Part shown: positions 1 through 5,294 of the stretch, one piece after another
How the letters are laid out: every line of letters starts with the position of its first letter
Numbering within the stretch: position 1 is the stretch's first letter
Source: Chloroflexota bacterium
Lineage (GTDB): Bacteria > Chloroflexota > UBA6077
Direction: 5' to 3'
Assembly (NCBI GenBank): GCA_021788565.1
Contig: JAJYKO010000222.1
Span: 1 to 7,184 of the forward strand
Length of the DNA: 7,184 bases
The notes under the pieces: model-generated
Told to the model about the DNA's origin: nothing
The model's database searches: none
Seen by the model: only the letters and a program-made list of their open reading frames with translations
Program-made: the position numbers and the translations under genes

Positions 1-34
1 GTTGGGGTCGCGGGTTCGAGTCCCGTTTCCCGCT
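1..34 (+). tRNA. tRNA-Gly, 3' part only (cut by window edge)
   Basis: The T arm is visible: stem GCGGG (10-14), loop TTCGAGT (15-21), stem CCCGT (22-26). It is followed by the acceptor 3' strand TTCCCGC (27-33) and discriminator T (34). The acceptor implies a 5' strand GCGGGAA, and with a T/U73 discriminator this is the usual bacterial tRNA-Gly pattern. The anticodon lies outside the window, so the identity is inferred from the acceptor end alone. CCA is not encoded. The next tRNA begins only 4 bases later, so the two are probably co-transcribed. Confidence 0.8.
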
Positions 35-38
35 CTCG

Positions 39-122
39 GCCCGGGTGGCGAAATCGGCAGACGCGGGGGACTTAAAATCCCCTGGGGGCGACCCCCTGCG
101 GGTTCGAGTCCCGCCCCGGGCA
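39..122 (+). tRNA. tRNA-Leu (UAA anticodon), complete
   Basis: The acceptor 5' strand GCCCGGG (39-45) pairs with CCCGGGC (115-121), followed by discriminator A (122). The anticodon stem GGGGA/TCCCC encloses the loop CTTAAAA (71-77), with anticodon TAA at 73-75. A long variable arm (GGGGG-cga-CCCCC, 84-96) marks a class II tRNA. The T arm is GCGGG-TTCGAGT-CCCGC (98-114). This tRNA reads leucine UUA/UUG codons. CCA is not encoded in the DNA. An integrase gene starts its 3' end 98 bases downstream and points at this gene, so the 3' half of this tRNA is the likely integration target, restored by the element on insertion. Confidence 0.96.
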
Positions 123-219
123 TCTTCGTACTGACGCAACGAGTTAGCACTCCGAGCGCCTCTCTCAGAGTCTGTCGCGACAATTCAAGTTGTGACCACG
201 GGTGTGACCAGCTCGCCGC
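98..219. other. Probable element end (attL-type junction) at the tRNA-Leu 3' end
   Basis: This is the segment from the tRNA-Leu T arm to the integrase stop codon. It holds no gene. Tyrosine recombinases encoded beside tRNA genes commonly recombine within the tRNA 3' half, so the crossover core is expected at about 98-122. The remainder would be an att arm carrying integrase or excisionase binding sites. A perfect 10-base palindrome TGTCGCGACA lies at 173-182 and a direct repeat of TGTGACCA at 191-210. The second copy of the tRNA 3' end that would mark the other boundary is not in this window, so the exact core cannot be defined here. Confidence 0.5.
191..210. repeat. Tandem TGTGACCA direct repeat, candidate arm-type recombinase site
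   Basis: TGTGACCA occurs at 191-198 and again at 203-210, a 12-base period, immediately after the integrase stop side of the att region. Pairs of short direct repeats beside the integrase gene are typical of arm-type binding sites for tyrosine recombinases or their accessory factors. The function is inferred from position only. Confidence 0.4.
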
Positions 220-1305
220 TCATGGCACCGCCCGAATTTGAGCGCGGGCCAAGTCCTGTGTCGTCGGCCGGTACTTCCCGTACACCTTGAGCACCATGAG
301 CGCGTCCTTGTGCCCGAGGTTGTGCGCAATGATCTGTGGGTCCACGCCCGCCTTCATCTGCCGCACGGCGAAGCTGTGCCGTGCATCGTGGAGGGTGTAG
401 CTCTCGTCGAGCTTGAGCGCCTTGAGGGCGGCGCGCTGTACGTCGAGCGCCCGTCGCGCGACGACCCCTTCAAAGAGAAGCGCCGCGTCCGTGAGAGCGG
501 CGCGTCGGATGTACTCGGCGAGCCTCGTCATGGCCCACGGCTCAACGCCAACCATCCGCGTGCGCGCCGTTGTCTTCGTCCCGCGCACAAATACGGTTGA
601 GCTATTGGGGTCTACGTCAGCGCGGCGGACGGTCAAAGCGGCGGAAATCTCGACGCCCGCGCCCTCCCTCAGAGCTGCGAGCGCGCGGAAGGGCTCGGGC
701 TGTGCGTCCACCAGCCGCACAACGTCTTGGAGCGCAAGCCACAGCTCGCGGGGTGGATTGTTGCGAGGCGCCCGAATGGAGCGGAGCGGGTTCGCGTCGA
801 GGATTTCGAGGTCAACGAGGTAGCTGGCGAACGACGACCAGGCAGCGAGGTAGCGCCGCTGTGTCGAGCCGGAGCAGGGAAGAGCGGCCAGCGCCGCAGC
901 GATGTGCCGTCTGGTGAATTCCGAACGGTGGGAAGGCTTGCCCTCGGGTATAAGCGCGGTGAGCTGCTTGCGGTACTTCGCGACCGTTCCGGGGCTCGCG
1001 CGCCGCGCTGCCCACCGAGCCCAGCCCTCGACGTGTTGTGCTAGGTCCACGTCTCCGAGCCTACTGCGCAGCTCGGCAATACCATCGTCTCCGCGGCGCC
1101 AATGGTCGTACAGTTCGCCGATACTCGACGGCCCGAACGTCGCGGCTTCTATAAGCTGCCACTCGCGCCGGGCATGGAGCGTCTCAAGCATCTTCTCGAT
1201 TTCACGTGCCGTGCTCTTGTCGCTCGCTCCGAGCGACCGGCGCACCCGGGAGCCATCCCGCAGACGCACCCAGGCCCAGCGGTCCCGGCCGTGTTGCCAG
1301 CTCAT
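220..1305 (-). CDS. int: Tyrosine recombinase / site-specific integrase
   Basis: A 361-residue integrase expected to cut and rejoin the element and tRNA-Leu attachment sites. The N-terminus (about 1-50) resembles an arm-binding region. Residues about 90-170 are the core-binding SAM-like domain, and about 185-355 the catalytic domain. Visible catalytic elements are K244 in GTKTTARTR, H306 and R309 in HDARH, H332 in LGH and the likely nucleophile Y342 in VYGKY. The box I arginine looks replaced: GVEISAAL aligns with the usual GxRxxEL pattern, putting E219 where the arginine normally sits; R213 is the nearest upstream arginine. The ATG at 1305 has a GGAGG ribosome site (1314-1318) 8 bases upstream, and it overlaps the excisionase stop by 4 bases (ATGA), so the two are translationally coupled. 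The protein is full length for the family and looks intact. Its orientation toward the tRNA fits integration at that gene. Confidence 0.95.
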   Translation of the reverse strand: MSWQHGRDRWAWVRLRDGSRVRRSLGASDKSTAREIEKMLETLHARREWQLIEAATFGPSSIGELYDHWRRGDDGIAELRSRLGDVDLAQHVEGWARWAARRASPGTVAKYRKQLTALIPEGKPSHRSEFTRRHIAAALAALPCSGSTQRRYLAAWSSFASYLVDLEILDANPLRSIRAPRNNPPRELWLALQDVVRLVDAQPEPFRALAALREGAGVEISAALTVRRADVDPNSSTVFVRGTKTTARTRMVGVEPWAMTRLAEYIRRAALTDAALLFEGVVARRALDVQRAALKALKLDESYTLHDARHSFAVRQMKAGVDPQIIAHNLGHKDALMVLKVYGKYRPTTQDLARAQIRAVP

Positions 1306-1586
1306 GTACGCGGCCTCCGGTCAACTGGGTCGGCCACGCAACGTGCTGCATACGCGTCGAGGTCCGACTTGCGGAAGCGCACCGGGCCTCTTGTGGCTCC
1401 CGGCCGTCGCATCCGGACAACAGGAATCTCCCCCGCGGCAACCCTGGTCTGGACGGAGCGCAACGAAATCGTCAGGTACTTCGCAGCTTCGAGGGCCGTG
1501 AAATAGCGCTCTTCATGGCGCTCGTCGGCCGCGATCAATTGTAGAGAGGGGCCGTTGCGCCCCGGCTGCGGACCAGCGATACTCAT
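1302..1586 (-). CDS. xis: Excisionase-type helix-turn-helix protein
   Basis: A 94-residue protein with a MerR-like/HTH_17 excisionase domain at about residues 27-79. The pattern is YFTALEAAKYLTIS, then RSVQTRVAAGEIPVVR, then VRFRKSDLDAY, the usual helix-turn-helix and wing. Proteins of this family bend att DNA to direct excision, and many also act as small regulators. I place the start at the ATG at 1586 because AAAGGA lies 7-8 bases upstream. A longer reading from a TTG at 1670 would add 28 Arg/Glu-rich residues and run into the preceding gene. Its stop overlaps the integrase start by 4 bases, so xis and int form an operon. Position and domain agree with excisionase. A purely regulatory role remains possible. 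Confidence 0.82.
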   Translation of the reverse strand: MSIAGPQPGRNGPSLQLIAADERHEERYFTALEAAKYLTISLRSVQTRVAAGEIPVVRMRRPGATRGPVRFRKSDLDAYAARCVADPVDRRPRT

Positions 1587-1656
1587 TCGTCGTTCCTTTC
1601 GTCGCTCGCGCGGCCTTTCCGGGGAAGCGCGGGCGACTTGTTTTTCTTCTGCGATG

Positions 1657-1818
1657 CTACCGATAGCCAATACCGGTAGGCCCGTACGGCATCAGGACTA
1701 GAGCGACGATCAGAATCACAGCTGCGACAACAAGCAGGGTCGTAACCGTGTCCTTGGTGGTCCACCCTGGCTTCGAGTCAGCTGCGGAGCTGTCGTTTGG
1801 CTGCAATGCATCCGTCAT
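1657..1818 (-). CDS. Small single-pass membrane protein, function unknown
   Basis: An ATG at 1818 opens a 53-codon frame ending in TAG at 1657-1659. The first 23 residues are polar (MTDALQPNDSS onward, including W19). A strongly hydrophobic stretch at about 25-43 (VTTLLVVAAVILIVALVLM) would make one transmembrane helix, and a short tail PYGPTGIGYR follows. An AAAGGA motif lies about 12 bases before the ATG, slightly far for an ideal ribosome site. It is on the same strand and between the zinc-ribbon genes and xis, 70 bases upstream of the xis start, so it probably shares their transcript. The family is not recognised. The clean hydrophobic segment, flanked by polar residues, is the main argument that it is real. 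Confidence 0.6.
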   Translation of the reverse strand: MTDALQPNDSSAADSKPGWTTKDTVTTLLVVAAVILIVALVLMPYGPTGIGYR

Positions 1819-1874
1819 TGGAACACCAATTCCTTTCGCTGTTCGTCTGTTTCTCTTCCAGTCGCAGGCGGCGT

Positions 1875-1890
1875 GAAAGCGATCACTTTC
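1875..1890. promoter_or_regulatory. Near-perfect 16-base palindrome, candidate operator
   Basis: GAAAGCGATCACTTTC is an inverted repeat with a single mismatched pair. It sits just past the stop of the first zinc-ribbon gene (1891) and 57 bases upstream of the small membrane protein start (1818), in a 72-base gap. No convincing -35/-10 pair was found on the minus strand here, so readthrough from upstream is as likely as a separate promoter. Confidence 0.3.
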
Positions 1891-2259
1891 TTACGCGCTT
1901 TCCCCCTCGGCCACCGCGACTGCCGGAGGGCGCGAGCGCTTAGAGCGCTCTTCCTCCTTCAAGTCTTCTTCGGCCTGCTTCGCCGATCGTTCCGTCTGTT
2001 CGCCGTCCCACACATCCTGCTCCTGCTTATGGTCGTTCCAGCTCTTCCGATCGAAGAGACGCTGACCACACCCCGGGCAGAAGACTCCCTCGACGCTTTC
2101 CGAGAAGAGACCGGTCGGCCGGGTCTCAAGAGCGAGATCGCCGACGTGACGGACGGCGTCGCACTCCCTGCAGACCACCAGATCACATGGCCGTACGTCC
2201 TCCAGCGGATGGGGGGCAACGACTTCCCACCAGTCATGCTTCCGTTCGCGCTTGTCCAT
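1891..2259 (-). CDS. Small zinc-ribbon-like protein with charged tail
   Basis: A 122-residue protein of unrecognised family. Two CxxC knuckles are visible: C30/C33 (VCRECD) and C61/C64 (FCPGCGQRLFD), about 28 residues apart, with an extra C25. This is the spacing of a zinc ribbon. The C-terminal third (about 75-122) is highly charged, rich in Lys/Glu/Arg, and probably helical or disordered. The ATG at 2259 is supported by a very strong GGAGGTGA ribosome site (2264-2271), whose TGA is also the stop of the preceding gene. The two genes are therefore translationally coupled, with 4 bases between them. Small zinc-ribbon proteins of this kind often accompany mobile-element regulation or DNA processing, but no specific function can be assigned. 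Confidence 0.75.
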   Translation of the reverse strand: MDKRERKHDWWEVVAPHPLEDVRPCDLVVCRECDAVRHVGDLALETRPTGLFSESVEGVFCPGCGQRLFDRKSWNDHKQEQDVWDGEQTERSAKQAEEDLKEEERSKRSRPPAVAVAEGESA

Positions 2260-2263
2260 TACG

Positions 2264-2629
2264 TCACCTCCGATTGCCAGCGACGCTCAACGGCCCGAGC
2301 GGCGCCTCTTCCGCGAAGACCCTCTCGACAGCGTCTGCCACCCGCTGTCGAACCTCTTGCGGCTTCCTTGGTCGGCCCCGAGGGACCTTCCGCGATTCCC
2401 GGACGGGCGGCAGTACTTCGCGAGGAGCCCTGTTGTCCGCCGTGCGTACCGCGAGGGCAAATCGCCTAATTCCCTCTTCGCCGCGAACGAAGAGCTGCAC
2501 CCCGCAGGGGTCGCATCGAACGTACGGCTTGTTCGCCTTCGTCTGCCGTACGGGGCGGGACTCCCCGCACACCGGGCAAGGGAAGAAGAAGGCCGGTGGT
2601 TCGGGGCGAGGGATAGGGTAGTCTTCCAT
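2264..2629 (-). CDS. Zinc-ribbon protein with AT-hook-like motif
   Basis: A 121-residue protein. C18/C21 (CPVCG) and C39/C42 (CDPCG) form a compact zinc ribbon, followed by the GVQLFVRGEEGIRRF block. I associate this pattern with short hypothetical proteins of integrative elements, from memory rather than a search. Residues 83-90 (PRGRPRKP) look like an AT-hook, suggesting binding to the minor groove of AT-rich DNA. The last 30 residues are helical. The ATG at 2629 has no Shine-Dalgarno sequence, but a TTGACA/TACCGT promoter ends only 9 bases upstream, so the message may be leaderless. It is the first gene of the minus-strand group, and its stop overlaps the ribosome site of the next gene. 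A DNA-binding regulator of the element is the most economical guess. Confidence 0.75.
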   Translation of the reverse strand: MEDYPIPRPEPPAFFFPCPVCGESRPVRQTKANKPYVRCDPCGVQLFVRGEEGIRRFALAVRTADNRAPREVLPPVRESRKVPRGRPRKPQEVRQRVADAVERVFAEEAPLGPLSVAGNRR

Positions 2630-2630
2630 A

Positions 2631-2667
2631 ACGTACGTACGGTACCACGCCTGAATAATCGTGTCAA
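2631..2667 (-). promoter_or_regulatory. Promoter of the minus-strand backbone operon, with overlapping palindrome
   Basis: On the minus strand a perfect -35 TTGACA (2662-2667) is followed after 17 bases by TACCGT (2639-2644), a weak -10 with T, A and final T conserved. Transcription would begin at about 2632-2629, at or next to the ATG at 2629, which lacks a Shine-Dalgarno sequence. The predicted start region contains CGTACGTACG (2632-2641), a 10-base palindrome adjoining GGTACC (2641-2646). This is a natural place for a repressor to bind. Confidence 0.55.
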
Positions 2668-2699
2668 GTACTTTGAGCTATTAATTGCAGGAGCGGGCG

Positions 2700-2795
2700 A
2701 TGGCGGCTGGGAGACTCAAGGTCGTCCTAGTCAGCGTCAAGAGTGGACTGACCTGGCAGGCCTCATGCGAGCCCACTACCATAGCGCCGAGCTAG
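2700..2795 (+). CDS. Possible 31-residue small ORF
   Basis: An ATG at 2700 with AGGAG (2689-2693) at ideal 6-base spacing opens a 31-codon frame to TAG at 2793-2795. The peptide begins MAAGRLKVVLVSVKSGLTWQ. It lies alone in the divergent intergenic region, ending just before the -35 of the next promoter. No good promoter for it was found upstream, and so short a frame can arise by chance. The ribosome site is the only real support. Confidence 0.25.
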   Translation: MAAGRLKVVLVSVKSGLTWQASCEPTTIAPS

Positions 2796-2796
2796 G

Positions 2797-2826
2797 TTGG
2801 CTGCTGTGCCCGTCTCTCGGTATATT
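2797..2826 (+). promoter_or_regulatory. Promoter of the GHKL ATPase gene
   Basis: TTGGCT (2797-2802) is separated by 18 bases from TATATT (2821-2826), the best sigma-70-type pair on the plus strand in this gap. Transcription would start near 2833, giving a leader of about 140 bases before the ATG at 2975. Confidence 0.55.
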
Positions 2827-2846
2827 ACGGGCACTTCATACCGAGA
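2815..2846. promoter_or_regulatory. Operator-like inverted repeat over the -10
   Basis: TCTCGGTAT (2815-2823) and ATACCGAGA (2838-2846) are perfect 9-base inverted copies separated by 14 bases, 23 bases centre to centre, about two helical turns. The left half covers the start of the -10 box and the right half lies just past the expected transcription start. That is the geometry expected for a dimeric repressor controlling the downstream gene. As RNA only the right half would be transcribed, so it is better explained as a DNA site than as a hairpin. Confidence 0.55.
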
Positions 2847-2974
2847 AAGGGGGAGCGAACCGAGATTGCCATACGTGCTCAGACGGCAGTGGGCGTCATG
2901 ACCCTTTCGGCCATGCCAAACACCGCCTACAAGCACACCGACCCTAGTTCACCTAGTGACGGATGGAGACGACC
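2827..2974 (+). other. Leader of the GHKL ATPase gene, with two chained short frames
   Basis: No established gene is seen here. A strong Shine-Dalgarno-like AGGGGGAG (about 2849-2855) precedes an 11-codon TTG frame (2866-2901). Its TGA overlaps an ATG (2898), which opens a 26-codon frame whose own TGA (2976-2978) overlaps the ATG of the ATPase at 2975. This chain of ATGA-type overlaps could be a translated leader that tunes expression, or chance. The second frame has no clear ribosome site. Confidence 0.25.
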
Positions 2975-4861
2975 ATGAAAATCGGCATCACCGGTGCCTC
3001 ACATTTCGTGAACCGCATGTACGAGGCCTGCGGGCAGTATCAGTGGGCCCGCGAAATCCTCCGCAACTCCCTCGAAGCAAGCGCCACCCGTGTTGAGTTC
3101 GGCCTTGAATGGCAGGCTGTGGAGCGCCTGGGCGTATACCGGCGCGTGATTGCCGATGACGGTATCGGCATGGACGCTAGCGAGCTGGAGCGCTTCTTCT
3201 CTCACCTGGGAGCGGGTGCGAAGGTCATCGGCGGCATCCACGACAACTTCGGAGTAGGCGCTAAGATCGCGTCTCTACCGTGGAACCCGGAAGGCTTCGT
3301 CGTGATCTCGTACAAGGAAGGTCTTGCCGCCATGATCTGGATCGTGCTCGATCCGGAGTCCGGCGACTACGAGCTCATGGATTTCGAGATCCGGGGACAG
3401 AAGACCTGCGTCATTGATCCAACGGCGGTGGACTGGGAAAAGGGAGAAAAGCCAATTGACTGGGGCGCGGTCGCCCCCGACTGGGTGAAAGCCCACGGCA
3501 CGGTCGTAGTGCTGCTCGGTAGCGACGCCTTCCCCGACACCGTGCTGGGCAACCCCGCGGCCGGAGAGGCGAGCATCAAGGGTATCTCCGTGTACCTGAA
3601 CAGCCGATTCTGGGACCTGTCCGACAAGGAAGTTCACGTTGTCGAACTGCGCAGCGAGAAGAAGAACAGCTGGCCGACGGGGCCCGCAGACAAGGACGAT
3701 TCGCGGCGGCCGAACAGGCGGCGGATCATGGGGGCGCGCCACTACGTTGAGGACGTGGAGGCTGGGAAGGGGAAGCTGGGAGGGTCGGGATACGTGCTCC
3801 TCGACGAGGAACGGGTGCAGACCGAGTGGTACCTCTGGGAGGGTGAGCGCCCCGCCGTCGACAGCTACGCTCGCAAGAGCGGGTACGTTGCCATCCGGTA
3901 CAAGGGCGAGCTGTATCAGCTCACCACTCACAAGGCTCACTTCCGGTGGTTCGGGATCGTGGAGGGACAGGTTCAGCAGAACCTCTCGCTCATCCTTGAG
4001 CCACAGCTCTACGGCGTCCGCGGAAGCACGTGGGGTATTCACCCGGACCAGAGTCGAAACCGCCTGATCTTCACGGGGAACGGAGAGAAAGGGGTCGACC
4101 TCCCGTTGGCTGATTGGGGTCGGGAGTTCGCGGAGAGCATTCCCGACGCCGTTCTGGCTGCGATTCGAGCCGCACGCGGCAAGGAAGGTGGGACGATCGA
4201 GGATGAGGAATACCGCAAGCGCCTGCAGGACAAGTTCGGTGATCGTTGGAAGGTCAGGGTCTTCGTGAAACCCCGCAGGAAGCGGGAAGTCGTGAATCCG
4301 GGTACGGAAACCGAGCAGGTCGCGGAAGTCTCCGAGGAGGTGAGCATCGAGGCTACGCCGGAGCCTAGCGACCTCATCCTGCCCCGGAGAAGGCGGCGGA
4401 AGACCCAGATGCAGCTCGCGCCCAAGGTAAGGCCTGGAGGAGACGGCGCGTACGTCGAGCGCGAGGTACGTGTTGACGTTCCGCGGTATCGGTTCGGGGC
4501 AAAGGACGAGTTTGAGCGCCCGTGGCACCTTGCGCTGTGGGCCGAAAACGACCCTGAGGGGCCGACCGTGGTCATTAACAAGGAGTCTCCGATCCTCGAA
4601 GAGATCATTCGCTACCACCAGGAGCGGTACGCAGACCACCTGGCAGACGAGGTGAGCAAGGAGGTAATGCAGGTGTTCGGCGAGGTGGCGGCCTGCAAGG
4701 TGGCCCATTCCCAGAAGCTGACGACGATGATTACGGCCCAGGAAGTGGACAACGAATTCAGGACGGAACAGTCGCTGACGATTGCGCTGATGGGCCTCCT
4801 GGCGGAGGAGAGCCTGATCGCCCAGCGCCTGGGGAGGCTGGGCAAGAAGACGGCCGCATAG
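2975..4861 (+). CDS. GHKL (MORC/MutL/Hsp90-like) ATPase
   Basis: A 628-residue protein whose first 185 residues form a GHKL ATP-binding domain. The N box is E27-x3-N31 (REILRNSLEA) and the DxGxG motif is D61-G63-G65 (DDGIGMD). A glycine lid motif lies at NFGVGAK (91-97), and HGTVVVLLG (174-182) supplies the late Gly-Thr motif. The middle, about 200-400, is a second alpha/beta region ending in GVRGSTWGIHPDQSRNRL (347-364), probably the transducer domain. A basic cluster RRRRRK (471-476) precedes a conserved-looking C-terminal region of about 500-628. Such proteins change shape on ATP binding to clamp DNA or a partner, and prokaryotic MORC-like relatives are linked to restriction-modification systems. 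The ATG at 2975 is chosen over 2963 because TGGAG (2964-2968) lies 6 bases upstream of it and overlaps the earlier ATG. It has its own promoter and a hairpin after it, so it is probably monocistronic. The partner and function are unknown. Confidence 0.88.
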   Translation: MKIGITGASHFVNRMYEACGQYQWAREILRNSLEASATRVEFGLEWQAVERLGVYRRVIADDGIGMDASELERFFSHLGAGAKVIGGIHDNFGVGAKIASLPWNPEGFVVISYKEGLAAMIWIVLDPESGDYELMDFEIRGQKTCVIDPTAVDWEKGEKPIDWGAVAPDWVKAHGTVVVLLGSDAFPDTVLGNPAAGEASIKGISVYLNSRFWDLSDKEVHVVELRSEKKNSWPTGPADKDDSRRPNRRRIMGARHYVEDVEAGKGKLGGSGYVLLDEERVQTEWYLWEGERPAVDSYARKSGYVAIRYKGELYQLTTHKAHFRWFGIVEGQVQQNLSLILEPQLYGVRGSTWGIHPDQSRNRLIFTGNGEKGVDLPLADWGREFAESIPDAVLAAIRAARGKEGGTIEDEEYRKRLQDKFGDRWKVRVFVKPRRKREVVNPGTETEQVAEVSEEVSIEATPEPSDLILPRRRRRKTQMQLAPKVRPGGDGAYVEREVRVDVPRYRFGAKDEFERPWHLALWAENDPEGPTVVINKESPILEEIIRYHQERYADHLADEVSKEVMQVFGEVAACKVAHSQKLTTMITAQEVDNEFRTEQSLTIALMGLLAEESLIAQRLGRLGKKTAA

Positions 4862-4876
4862 GAGTATCCCCGTCAG

Positions 4877-4918
4877 GCGAGAGCGCCCGGCAGACGCCAA
4901 CCTGCTTGGCGCTCTCGC
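4877..4918 (+). terminator. Strong hairpin after the ATPase gene, probable terminator
   Basis: GCGAGAGCGCC (4877-4887) and GGCGCTCTCGC (4908-4918) are perfect 11-base inverted copies. Inside them GCAG (4890-4893) can pair with CTGC (4902-4905), extending the stem. It starts 15 bases after the ATPase stop. No T-run follows, so termination may rely on the hairpin alone, or the hairpin may protect the transcript end. Confidence 0.5.
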
Positions 4919-4973
4919 TACTTGCGGCAGCTACATATCGGCTAGCGCCCGCCCCACTGGCAAAGCTAAGCCG

Positions 4974-5012
4974 CTGCATGCAGATCGTTCCTGCGTCGGG
5001 TAGATTGCATGC
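4974..5012. promoter_or_regulatory. Paired TGCATGC sites around the brnT promoter region
   Basis: CTGCATGCAG (4974-4983) is a perfect 10-base palindrome. TGCATGC recurs at 5006-5012, directly before the GTG start, 31 bases after the first copy, about three helical turns. Between them TAGATT (5001-5006) could serve as a -10 with a start at or near the GTG, although no good -35 is seen. Toxin-antitoxin loci are usually self-repressed, so these are candidate operator halves. Confidence 0.4.
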
Positions 5013-5294
5013 GTGAGTCGCACCTTCGAGTGGGGCCTCGACAAGGCCGACGGGAACCTTGCGAAACACGGTGTCTCGCTCGAAGAGGGAACGGCTGTGT
5101 TCAGAGATTACCTGTCAATCACCATCCCGGACCCCGATCATTCAGTGGGCGAAGAGCGATTCATCACTGTGGGTCTCTCGTCTCGGAACCGGATACTGGT
5201 CGTGGCGCACACGGATAGGGAAGATCGCATTCGCTTGATCAGTGCCCGGCGCGCTAGCCGGGCGGAGCGACGCAATTATGAAGAAGGAACCTAG
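5013..5294 (+). CDS. brnT: BrnT-family toxin (RelE-fold ribonuclease)
   Basis: A 93-residue protein, the normal BrnT length. The family pattern is complete: FEW at 5-7, K11 and N15, KHGVSLEE (18-25), D42-H43-S44, GEERF (46-50) with TVGLS after it, then IRLISARRASRAERRNYEE (73-91). BrnT toxins are RelE-like ribonucleases that stop translation and are neutralised by BrnA encoded just downstream. Translation probably starts at GTG 5013; the GGGTAG upstream is a weak ribosome site and the message may be nearly leaderless. An ATG at 5009 is in another frame. No BrnA-sized partner follows. Instead a 458-residue gene overlaps this one by 17 bases, in a different frame, which implies joint translation. 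Key residues look intact, so the toxin is probably active and needs some antidote. Confidence 0.9.
   Translation: MSRTFEWGLDKADGNLAKHGVSLEEGTAVFRDYLSITIPDPDHSVGEERFITVGLSSRNRILVVAHTDREDRIRLISARRASRAERRNYEEGT

Noticed and set aside
1302..1670. Longer xis reading from the TTG at 1670
   Set aside because: It overlaps the end of the membrane microprotein and adds Arg/Glu-rich residues outside the HTH domain. The ATG at 1586 has a good ribosome site.
1583..1765. 60-codon minus-strand frame whose TGA overlaps the xis ATG
   Set aside because: The overlap is tempting, but most of the frame is the shifted reading of the small membrane protein and the product looks random in composition. The membrane frame and the xis ribosome site explain the region better.
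1873..2469. Plus-strand frame of 198 codons across the zinc-ribbon genes
   Set aside because: It runs antisense through two coupled genes that have CxxC motifs and strong ribosome sites. Its Arg/Pro/Leu-rich product has no domain and its start has no ribosome site.
2252..2947. Plus-strand frame of 231 codons across the AT-hook gene and the divergent region
   Set aside because: It is antisense to the second zinc-ribbon gene and would run through the promoters and operator-like repeat. The product is low in recognisable features.
2963..2974. Upstream ATG for the GHKL ATPase adding four residues
   Set aside because: This ATG lies inside or next to the GGAG ribosome site that serves the ATG at 2975, and it has no site of its own.
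3275..4900. Long open frame of 541 codons on the minus strand opposite the GHKL ATPase
   Set aside because: It is the antisense shadow of a GC-rich gene whose plus-strand frame has clear ATPase motifs. The antisense product has no recognisable domain and is unusually rich in Leu, Arg, Pro and Val.
5242..5277. Earlier ATG for the large BrnT partner
   Set aside because: The extra 12 codons lie wholly within brnT in a shifted frame. The ATG at 5278 has GGAG upstream and starts MKKE, typical of short antitoxins with this motif.
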